A stretch of DNA of 6,365 nt, taken from positions 1 to 6,365 of the forward strand of contig CAZGVA010000048.1 in NCBI GenBank assembly GCA_964528765.1, read 5' to 3'. The DNA is from JABICX01 sp964528765. GTDB lineage: Archaea > Nanobdellota > Nanobdellia > UBA10117 > JABICX01. Positions within the stretch are counted from its first letter, which is position 1, and every line of letters begins with the position of its first letter. Below the pieces are notes generated by a model that was not told the DNA's origin, searched no databases, and was given only the letters and a program-made list of their open reading frames with translations. Positions 1 through 5,347 of the stretch are shown here, piece by piece. A program made the position numbers and the translations under genes.

Positions 1-302
1 TACTTATATTACCGTCTTTAAGCAATAGTGCAGAATCATTTCCAAGTACAATATTAGAGGCAATGGCGTGTGAAAAGCCAGTTATCGCTTCAAACATTCG
101 AGGTATTCCTGAAGTAATAAAAAATAATTATAATGGTATTTTAATACCTGAAAAAAATTCAGAAGCTATAACAAAAGCAATATTAAAACTCAAAAACAAA
201 AAATTACGTGAGACTCTCGGTAAAAAAGCACGTGAAACAATAATGAAAAATTTTAAACTAAATCCTCAAATCAATAAATTATATAATTCATTATTTATTT
301 AA
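1..302 (+). CDS. GT4-family glycosyltransferase, C-terminal fragment (5' end outside window)
   Basis: This is the C-terminal 99 residues of a GT-B fold, GT4-type glycosyltransferase, which transfers a sugar from a nucleotide-sugar donor onto a growing glycan or lipid-linked glycan at the cytoplasmic side. An ATG at 63 looks like a start, but the frame is open to the window edge (first full codon at 3), and the 20 residues before that ATG carry family sequence, so 63 is an internal Met. The visible part begins LILPSLSNSAESFPSTILEA and contains the EX7E nucleotide-sugar-binding motif (E11 and E19 of the fragment). Then follow AMACEKPVIAS and GIPEVI, the usual donor-site region, and the C-terminal helix. 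A full member is usually 340-400 residues, so about 250 are missing to the left. Its last 8 bases overlap the end of the convergent oxidoreductase gene. The family is clear; the sugar and linkage cannot be read from this fragment. Confidence 0.9.
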   Translation, partial: LILPSLSNSAESFPSTILEAMACEKPVIASNIRGIPEVIKNNYNGILIPEKNSEAITKAILKLKNKKLRETLGKKARETIMKNFKLNPQINKLYNSLFI

Positions 303-1281
303 AATTATATATTTGTTTAATTAAATTAATATCATCAAAACTTTCTTGTAAAAATAAAGATTCTCGTTTTTTACCTGAATTTTTTTGTATAACTTCTTCT
401 AAAAATTGTTTATACGATCCATTCCGTGCATACGAATTTAAATTTATTTCAAAAGGTAGTTTTTCAAAAGCGTACGTCATTATGGTGTGCAATTTAGTTT
501 GTATTATTTCTTTAAACTGTGCGCCATTCAAAGTATACATAAACTTGGGACCATATATATTCAACGAAACGGGTCTACTTGGTGAAGAACTTGTAAACAT
601 TAAATCCAATTTAATATTGTTGGCCAATAAATTTACATTAAGCGTGCTTTCAGTCTGCGATTTATTTTCACAAATTTTCTGCACAGACAATATCTCAAAG
701 TCTGGGCCAAAAATACTTCGCAATATATTTATCCAATGAATTCCGTGTTGTAATAAAATGCCTCCACCGGATTTACGTAAATCTGATCGCCAACCATGTG
801 GCTCTGCGTAGTATTTACTACCTCTGTAATCTGAAAGCTGCAAAGATACATAATTTATATTAGAAAGATTATTCTGAATTTTAGATTTTAGGCGAGAATA
901 GAATTTGCTGTAACGAAATTGATAAACAACAGATAAGCTACACTTCGTAGATTTAATAAGCATTTTAAGTTTACGAATATCATTAACTGCTGTAACAACG
1001 GGTTTTTCAACCACAATTACTTTAACATACTTTGCACACATTGCAATATCAGCGTAGTGTTGTGAAGGTATCGAAGCAATTAAAACTGCATCAGGTTGCT
1101 CATTTTTAAGCATCTTCATAATATTTGTATAACTGCTAAATATTTTCTGTTTATTAGCAAATCTCCTTGTATGCTCCTTAGAACTCCCACAAACAGCAAT
1201 TACATTTGATCCTTTAATTTTATTTATTGCCTGTGCATGACCTGCTGCAGCATAACCCGTACCAATTAAACAAAACTTCAT
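295..1281 (-). CDS. Gfo/Idh/MocA family NAD(P)-dependent oxidoreductase
   Basis: This 328-residue protein is a cytoplasmic dehydrogenase of the Gfo/Idh/MocA family, which oxidises or reduces sugars, inositols and nucleotide sugars; the length is normal. The N-terminal Rossmann fold is visible: the dinucleotide loop GTGYAAAGH at residues 7-15, the acidic or neutral turn after the second strand (AVCGSS, 29-34), and the EKP motif with the catalytic-type Lys at 92-94. The C-terminal sheet domain has QFRYSK (121-126), GWRSD (163-167) and GGGILLQHGIHWIN (172-185) with the conserved His182. The family's usual Asp four residues before that His is Gln178 here. The ATG overlaps the upstream radical SAM stop by one base (TGATG), so the two are co-transcribed and probably translationally coupled. 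No Shine-Dalgarno lies within 15 bases of the start. A role in nucleotide-sugar or glycan-sugar tailoring is inferred from the neighbours; the substrate is unknown. Confidence 0.9.
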   Translation of the reverse strand: MKFCLIGTGYAAAGHAQAINKIKGSNVIAVCGSSKEHTRRFANKQKIFSSYTNIMKMLKNEQPDAVLIASIPSQHYADIAMCAKYVKVIVVEKPVVTAVNDIRKLKMLIKSTKCSLSVVYQFRYSKFYSRLKSKIQNNLSNINYVSLQLSDYRGSKYYAEPHGWRSDLRKSGGGILLQHGIHWINILRSIFGPDFEILSVQKICENKSQTESTLNVNLLANNIKLDLMFTSSSPSRPVSLNIYGPKFMYTLNGAQFKEIIQTKLHTIMTYAFEKLPFEINLNSYARNGSYKQFLEEVIQKNSGKKRESLFLQESFDDINLIKQIYNFK

Positions 1282-2168
1282 CAGTTAGTATGGCTGTAGA
1301 AGCCACCTCCGCCTGAATAATCACATTGACTACAAACAGGTAATTTAGTTCGATTCTTTTTAGCTAATTGTTGCCTAAGTGCACTAAATTTTTCTCCAAA
1401 CCAAACATCCTTAAGGGATTTATTTTTAAGATTTCCCATTAATTGTTTTCGCCACATATCTGCAGCACAAGTAACAACATCACCATTTGATTTAATAACC
1501 ATTTGAGCATATACAAATTCGCAAGCATCTTTTGGAACTTTTCTACGAACATATTTATCAATATTGCCACCTCTTGAAATCCAATGACCACTAGCAAAAC
1601 GTTGAGTTTTATCGTAATGACATAATTTTTTAGGATTATATTTTACAGACTTTAGTAATTTTAAATTTCTAGAAAGATTTTTTTTATTATAAGAGTTTAA
1701 ATCAAGTTTATCGATCCCGTTTTCAAAAAGTTTTTCCAATTTTTCTACACTAAGCAAATCACCATTTGTAACCATCATTTGATGTGCATTGGGTAATTTT
1801 TTCTTAACATGTGCAACAAAATCAACAATTCTTGGGTCAGTTAAAGGTTCATTTATTTCAAATAATGAAATGCGTCCATCAAAATTTATTTCAGCCAATT
1901 CATCAATAATTCGATAAAACATTTCTTTGGTCATTAACCGAAGTTTAGGCATTTTCTCAATATTACCATAATAACAAAAAGGACATCGATTTGTACAAAT
2001 ATTTGTCGTTTCAATATTTATATGTTTAGGAAAGGGTGTATTTTTTCGATATTTGTTGAATCTGAAAAAATAAAAATTATATTTTTGATAAATATCGATT
2101 AATGGTTCAAACTTATATACTAAAGTATGTTTAGTTTTTTGTACTAACTGCTTAAGCTTTTTCGACAT
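1281..2168 (-). CDS. Radical SAM enzyme with SPASM/twitch-type auxiliary iron-sulfur domain
   Basis: This 295-residue protein is a radical S-adenosylmethionine enzyme. The radical SAM cluster motif is CTNRCPFC, with C58, C62 and C65 (CX3CX2C), preceded by the usual strand HINIETTNIC. The GGEP-like SAM-binding strand appears as FEINEPLTDPR (103-113), and MMVTNGDLL (131-139) is the next conserved strand. The C-terminal part has C216 and C234 around VIKSNGDVVTC, then MGNLKNKSLKDVW (244-256), then C279 and C282 (PVCSQC). This is the SPASM/twitch layout with four cysteines, enough for one auxiliary [4Fe-4S] cluster. An N-terminal basic stretch of about 48 residues precedes the barrel. It starts a two-gene unit with the oxidoreductase, and a TATA-like element about 25 bases upstream of the ATG suggests a leaderless message. 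Relatives act on peptides (anaerobic sulfatase maturase, RiPP enzymes) or on sugars and aminocyclitols (BtrN type). Given the glycan genes around it, a carbohydrate substrate is more likely, but this is inference. Confidence 0.9.
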   Translation of the reverse strand: MSKKLKQLVQKTKHTLVYKFEPLIDIYQKYNFYFFRFNKYRKNTPFPKHINIETTNICTNRCPFCYYGNIEKMPKLRLMTKEMFYRIIDELAEINFDGRISLFEINEPLTDPRIVDFVAHVKKKLPNAHQMMVTNGDLLSVEKLEKLFENGIDKLDLNSYNKKNLSRNLKLLKSVKYNPKKLCHYDKTQRFASGHWISRGGNIDKYVRRKVPKDACEFVYAQMVIKSNGDVVTCAADMWRKQLMGNLKNKSLKDVWFGEKFSALRQQLAKKNRTKLPVCSQCDYSGGGGFYSHTN

Positions 2169-2189
2169 ACTCGGTCATAAGCACGAATG

Positions 2190-2202
2190 TATTTAAGGTT
2201 TT
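2190..2202 (-). promoter_or_regulatory. Archaeal-type BRE/TATA promoter of the radical SAM-oxidoreductase unit
   Basis: On the minus strand this reads AAAACCTTAAATA. The TTAAATA part (2190-2196) is centred about 25 bases before the A of the ATG at 2168. Archaeal TATA boxes lie about 26 bases upstream of the transcription start, so the message should start at or next to the ATG and be leaderless. This agrees with the absence of any Shine-Dalgarno motif in the bases between. The AAAACC part sits where a BRE (TFB contact site) would be. The 55-base gap between the preceding GT-C stop and this gene contains nothing else recognisable. Confidence 0.6.
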
Positions 2203-2223
2203 GGTTACTATTTAATACATATT

Positions 2224-3870
2224 TTATATGCAATTATATACATAACCTAGTTCATAATTTTTAGAATAAAGTGTTTTAATTAAATTACATTTTTCAGTAA
2301 CATTCCAAAGAGGACTATTATGTGGTATCTTCGGCCAATTTAATAATAAAATAGTTCCTCGATCCAGTTCAACACGTGATACTGCGTAGGATATATCCAT
2401 ATCTAATTCATTATCGGGTAAGTATATTAAATTACGATCATCCGTACGTGTATTCGCCCAATAATTATTATCTAAATAAAATTCGATTCCCTCATCATTT
2501 GTATATACGGGATATGTTAAATTTTCTTCATTAAAAAATTCAACAAGTTCGTAGGTGACTGCACTCGGATCTGGTCCTTGTGTATGAAATACATATTCTT
2601 GAATAAGAAATATATTAAACGCAATACTAATTGCTAAGAACATAATAAAACAAATTTTAGATAGATTTTTATTTTTTCTGAATAATATTAAAGCCAAAAT
2701 AAAGCCAAAAGATAAACAAATAGTTAAAGCAATAATCGCAAACGAAACACCAAAACTTGGTCCTGAACTTGTTGTATAAGAAAATAAAAAGTTGAAATTA
2801 AAATATTTTATTTCAATTAAGTACTCTGACATTAATCGTGAAACATATCTTAAAGGTAATGAATTAATAACAAATAATATAAACAAATATCCAGTCATTA
2901 CTAAACTTCCATTAAAGATATCTTTTTTAGAAAAATTAAATCGATCAATAAATTTTGCTCCAAGAATCGCCATAGGTGGAATTAAATTCATAAAATATCT
3001 ACTAAAATCTCGTTGGATTATACAAAATCCAAAAAAAATAAATATTACAAAAATCCAACTCATTAAAAAATAGTCCGTTTTATCGCTTTTCCAAAATGCT
3101 AGTAAAGTTAATCCAATGAGCAAAGGTGTTGCCCAAAACAAAAACATAATTGGTGAAAGCAAAGATAAATTCAACGAAAGTAAACGACTACCATATCCAA
3201 AAACATGTGAAACATCCATGTTATAAAATGTTGTTAAAATAGGAAATACTGCAAATAAACTTATACCAATAACTGCTATTTTAATAGCATCAAAAATCGA
3301 TTTCAATAAATTATTTGATGTAAATAATAAATATAATCCAATGATTGGCAAAAGTAAAATACTTCCACTTTTAATCAACATAGCTAAACCTAAAAAAACC
3401 CCAGTTAATATAAGCCAATTTTTTTGGGAAGTGTTTCTAAATTTAATAAAAGAATATGAAAACATTAAAAACATAAATAATACACTTGATCCTTCAACAT
3501 CAATTTGAAGTGATGCTAAAAAATAGTAAAAACTTAATGAGGTAATACCTACAGACAATAAAGCAATTCGTTTATTGTATATTTCTTTAGCAAGAAAATA
3601 AATAAGTGCTAAGTTTACTAAACTAAAAATAATTGTTGCTAAACGCATTGTTATTGAACTTAACCCAAAAACATACGCAAAAAATTGAAATATATATAAC
3701 CCCAAAGGTGGAAAAATAAATCCATTTCCCGAACTTTCACTAAAACTAAAATCGGCAGTAAATGATGTCCATTGTGCTTCATCATCATATGCTGCAGTTG
3801 CTAAAGCAGAAAGTTTAAGTAAAGTTATAATTACAATTAACAAACAAGTTAAACTAATTGACTTTTTCAT
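2224..3870 (-). CDS. GT-C fold integral membrane glycosyltransferase (GT39/ArnT-like)
   Basis: This 548-residue polytopic membrane protein resembles the dolichyl-phosphate-mannose/ArnT superfamily, which transfers a sugar from a polyprenyl-phosphate donor to an acceptor on the outer face of the membrane. After the first membrane helix (about 5-27) comes YDDEAQW (28-34), the acidic first-loop motif of the family. FPPLGLY (53-59) matches the second conserved loop. DVEG (124-127) is a further acidic site, LIKSGS (165-170) matches the usual T-K-E/S motif, and RYFMNLIPP (291-299) matches the R-Y-x-x-P signature. I count about 11-13 hydrophobic segments up to residue 425, then a soluble extracytoplasmic tail (about 426-548) with PVYTNDEGIEFYL. 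The ATG at 3870 is the only usable start before the frame runs into the promoter, and it directly precedes the first helix (MKKSISLTCLL). Donor and acceptor are unknown. The divergent GT2 could make its donor. Confidence 0.88.
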   Translation of the reverse strand: MKKSISLTCLLIVIITLLKLSALATAAYDDEAQWTSFTADFSFSESSGNGFIFPPLGLYIFQFFAYVFGLSSITMRLATIIFSLVNLALIYFLAKEIYNKRIALLSVGITSLSFYYFLASLQIDVEGSSVLFMFLMFSYSFIKFRNTSQKNWLILTGVFLGLAMLIKSGSILLLPIIGLYLLFTSNNLLKSIFDAIKIAVIGISLFAVFPILTTFYNMDVSHVFGYGSRLLSLNLSLLSPIMFLFWATPLLIGLTLLAFWKSDKTDYFLMSWIFVIFIFFGFCIIQRDFSRYFMNLIPPMAILGAKFIDRFNFSKKDIFNGSLVMTGYLFILFVINSLPLRYVSRLMSEYLIEIKYFNFNFLFSYTTSSGPSFGVSFAIIALTICLSFGFILALILFRKNKNLSKICFIMFLAISIAFNIFLIQEYVFHTQGPDPSAVTYELVEFFNEENLTYPVYTNDEGIEFYLDNNYWANTRTDDRNLIYLPDNELDMDISYAVSRVELDRGTILLLNWPKIPHNSPLWNVTEKCNLIKTLYSKNYELGYVYNCI

Positions 3871-3905
3871 AGTACGGAAAGATTGTATGGTTCTTATTAC
3901 ATAAG

Positions 3906-3914
3906 TATTTAAAA
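3906..3914 (+). promoter_or_regulatory. TATA box for the GT2-methyltransferase operon (leaderless)
   Basis: TATTTAAAA lies centred about 26 bases before the ATG at 3936, the spacing expected of an archaeal TATA box driving a leaderless transcript. The bases between it and the ATG (AGATTT just before the start) hold no Shine-Dalgarno motif. The BRE position upstream (TAATAAG) is purine-rich but weaker than the AAAACC seen on the other strand. Confidence 0.55.
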
Positions 3915-3920
3915 GGTTTT
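3906..3920 (-). promoter_or_regulatory. BRE/TATA promoter of the GT-C gene, overlapping the divergent TATA box
   Basis: The minus strand reads AAAACCTTTTAAATA, nearly the same as the AAAACCTTAAATA before the radical SAM gene. The TATA part is centred about 40 bases from the ATG at 3870, which would give a short leader of about 14 bases (CAATCTTTCCGTACT) with no Shine-Dalgarno motif. A weaker AT-rich stretch, TTATGTAATA (near 3893-3902), would instead give a leaderless start, so the choice is not settled. The same nine bases also serve as the TATA box for the plus-strand operon. Confidence 0.5.
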
Positions 3921-3935
3921 ACTCAATCAAGATTT

Positions 3936-4622
3936 ATGCGCAAAGTATCAATTATATTAGCAGCATATAACGAAGATAAATTAATCAAAGAAATTATTTT
4001 AGAATTAGTGCAAGGATTTAAAAAAATAAATTATGAAATCATTATTTCTGCAGATGGTTGTACAGATAAAACTTATGAAATTGTTGAAAAATTAATAGAG
4101 AAAAACAAACGAATAATTTTATTAAAATCTAAAAAACGATTAGGCAAAGGTGGTGGATTAAAAAAAGGTTTTCAAAAAAGCGTTGGTGAAATTATAGTTT
4201 TTGCCGATGCGGATGGTTCATCGGAATCAAAAGATATTATTAAATTAATTTCAAAATTAGATAAATTTGATGTAGCAATTGGTTCGAGAGAACTAATTAA
4301 ATCAAAAGTTAAAAGTACAGTGCTTCGCAGATTTCTTGGAAGAGGATTTATTTTTGGGGTGAATTTATTATTGAATTTGCATATTAAAGATACACAATGT
4401 GGTTACAAAGCATTTAAGAAAAAAGTATTATCTGCCACATTTCATAAAGTTAAAAGCAGTGGTTGGGAATTTGACGTAGAACTATTATGGTGGATTAAAA
4501 AAATGGGATTTTCTATTAAAGAAGTACCCATTAATTGGGTTCATCGGAATCAAGCTAAAATTAAATTTATAGATATTTTCAAAATGGCGTGGGGTGTTGT
4601 AAAAATACGATTTAGAATATGA
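3936..4622 (+). CDS. GT2 polyprenyl-phosphate glycosyltransferase, DPM1/ALG5-like
   Basis: This 228-residue GT-A fold enzyme resembles dolichyl-phosphate mannose or glucose synthases, which move a sugar from a nucleotide donor onto a polyprenyl phosphate at the cytoplasmic face. In order: SIILAAYNE (5-13) in the first strand; ISADGCTDKT (37-46) with the nucleotide-binding Asp; RLGKGGGLKKG (68-78); FADADGS (89-95) holding the DXD metal-binding site at 91-93; GSRE (116-119); DTQCGYKAF (152-160), the signature loop of the family; and GWEFDVELLW (176-185) with VPINWVHR (197-204). There are no C-terminal transmembrane helices; a final basic amphipathic stretch (about 205-228) may touch the membrane. 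The features around DTQCGYK and WEFDVELL are closer to ALG5-type than to GtrB-type enzymes, but the sugar cannot be fixed from sequence. It overlaps the methyltransferase by four bases (ATGA), so they form an operon, and it is divergent from a GT-C enzyme likely to need its product. Confidence 0.92.
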   Translation: MRKVSIILAAYNEDKLIKEIILELVQGFKKINYEIIISADGCTDKTYEIVEKLIEKNKRIILLKSKKRLGKGGGLKKGFQKSVGEIIVFADADGSSESKDIIKLISKLDKFDVAIGSRELIKSKVKSTVLRRFLGRGFIFGVNLLLNLHIKDTQCGYKAFKKKVLSATFHKVKSSGWEFDVELLWWIKKMGFSIKEVPINWVHRNQAKIKFIDIFKMAWGVVKIRFRI

Positions 4623-5347
4623 AAAATTATTATTCACTCAAACATTTGGCTCCAACATACTTAACTAGATACTTAAATACATTTGAACTTATTACAAAAA
4701 ACAAAGGTCTGGCACTCGATGTAGGTTGTGCAGATGGTGCATATTCACGTGAGCTTGCTAAAAAATTTAATGTTATTGGCATGGATATAAATGCTATTGA
4801 ACTGGACAAAAATATAGTGAATATAAAATATATCGTTGCTGATGCCAAAAATATACCTTTTAATAAAAATCATTTTGATTTAGCGCTTTGTATAGACATT
4901 ATTGAACATATTGATAATGACGAAAAAGTGATTTCAGAAATATCTCGGGTTCTAAAAAAAGATGGGCAACTGATCTTAAGTGTACCTAATAAAAATTTTC
5001 CAATAACATATGATCCAATAAATTACTTACTCAACATATTTGGAAAACATATGAATTTTGGTATATGGGGTTTTGGTCATAAACGCATATATCAACTTAA
5101 TCAAATCACGAATTTATTAAAAAAAAATAATTTTGAAATAATTGAGTATCGAAAAATCACATATAGTTTCGCAGGATTAATTGAAAATTACATATCAGAT
5201 TTACTTCAACCTTTAACTAAAAAAGGTGGACAAAATAAAAAAGCACCAAATTATTTAATTTTGATAATTAAAAAAATTATTAATATTGATAAAAAACTTG
5301 GCGGAAGGCGGAGTGTAGGTATTATAATTTCTGCTAGAAAAAAATAA
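4619..5347 (+). CDS. Class I SAM-dependent methyltransferase (Methyltransf_11 type)
   Basis: This 242-residue protein is a cytoplasmic Rossmann-fold methyltransferase. SAM-binding motif I is LDVGCADGAY (33-42). The acidic end of strand 2 is GMDIN (54-58), with Asp56 expected to hold the ribose hydroxyls. ADAKNIPF (74-81) contacts the adenine, CIDIIEHI (91-98) is motif IV/post-I, and VLKKDGQLILSVPN (111-124) is the usual motif with the VPN strand end. The region after about 125, including GHKRIY (153-158), is the variable substrate-binding part. The C-terminus from about 200 is Lys/Arg-rich. The ATG lies within the GT2 stop (ATGA), so translation is likely coupled. Context suggests O-methylation of a glycan sugar or of a lipid-linked intermediate, which is inference. 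An A9 run at 5119-5127 encodes KKN and is a place where an indel would frameshift the gene; the frame is intact here. Confidence 0.9.
   Translation: MKNYYSLKHLAPTYLTRYLNTFELITKNKGLALDVGCADGAYSRELAKKFNVIGMDINAIELDKNIVNIKYIVADAKNIPFNKNHFDLALCIDIIEHIDNDEKVISEISRVLKKDGQLILSVPNKNFPITYDPINYLLNIFGKHMNFGIWGFGHKRIYQLNQITNLLKKNNFEIIEYRKITYSFAGLIENYISDLLQPLTKKGGQNKKAPNYLILIIKKIINIDKKLGGRRSVGIIISARKK
5338..5344 (-). terminator. Possible oligo-T terminator of the right-edge GT-C gene
   Basis: The minus strand reads seven T residues directly after the stop codon of the GT-C gene (TAATTATTTTTTTCTAG). Archaeal RNA polymerase can stop at such T runs without a hairpin. The run lies inside the last codons of the convergent methyltransferase gene (AAA-rich Lys codons), so it may simply be coding composition. 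On the plus strand only a weaker TTACTTTTCTAATTT follows the methyltransferase stop. Confidence 0.3.

Noticed and set aside
63..302. A small stand-alone gene starting at the ATG at 63.
   Set aside because: The frame is open to the left edge and the upstream codons carry the GT4 EX7E motif, so this is the interior of a longer gene.
482..739. Plus-strand open frame of 85 codons.
   Set aside because: It lies wholly inside the oxidoreductase gene on the other strand, has no recognisable domain and has no promoter; it is a shadow frame.
1304..1310. A perfect Shine-Dalgarno-like GGAGGTG on the minus strand before the oxidoreductase ATG.
   Set aside because: It is 22 bases from the ATG, too far for normal use, and it encodes the Gly-rich end (GGGG) of the radical SAM protein. 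Coincidence with Gly codons is the simpler reading.
2205..2223. A second AT-rich stretch (TATTAAATAG on the minus strand) as the radical SAM promoter, or as a terminator of the GT-C gene.
   Set aside because: It is about 46 bases from the ATG, lacks the AAAACC element, and has no T run; the element at 2190-2202 fits better.
2792..3073. Plus-strand open frame of 93 codons.
   Set aside because: It lies inside the GT-C gene in antisense and is a Lys/Ile-rich low-complexity product of AT bias.
4630..4848. Minus-strand open frame of 72 codons.
   Set aside because: It is antisense to the methyltransferase SAM-binding region, which has clear motifs on the plus strand.
5119..5127. A9 run in the methyltransferase gene as a possible programmed slippage site or hidden frameshift.
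   Set aside because: The frame is intact through the run with normal protein length, and similar runs of eight occur at 1678-1685 and 3031-3038, as expected from AT-rich, Lys-rich coding sequence.
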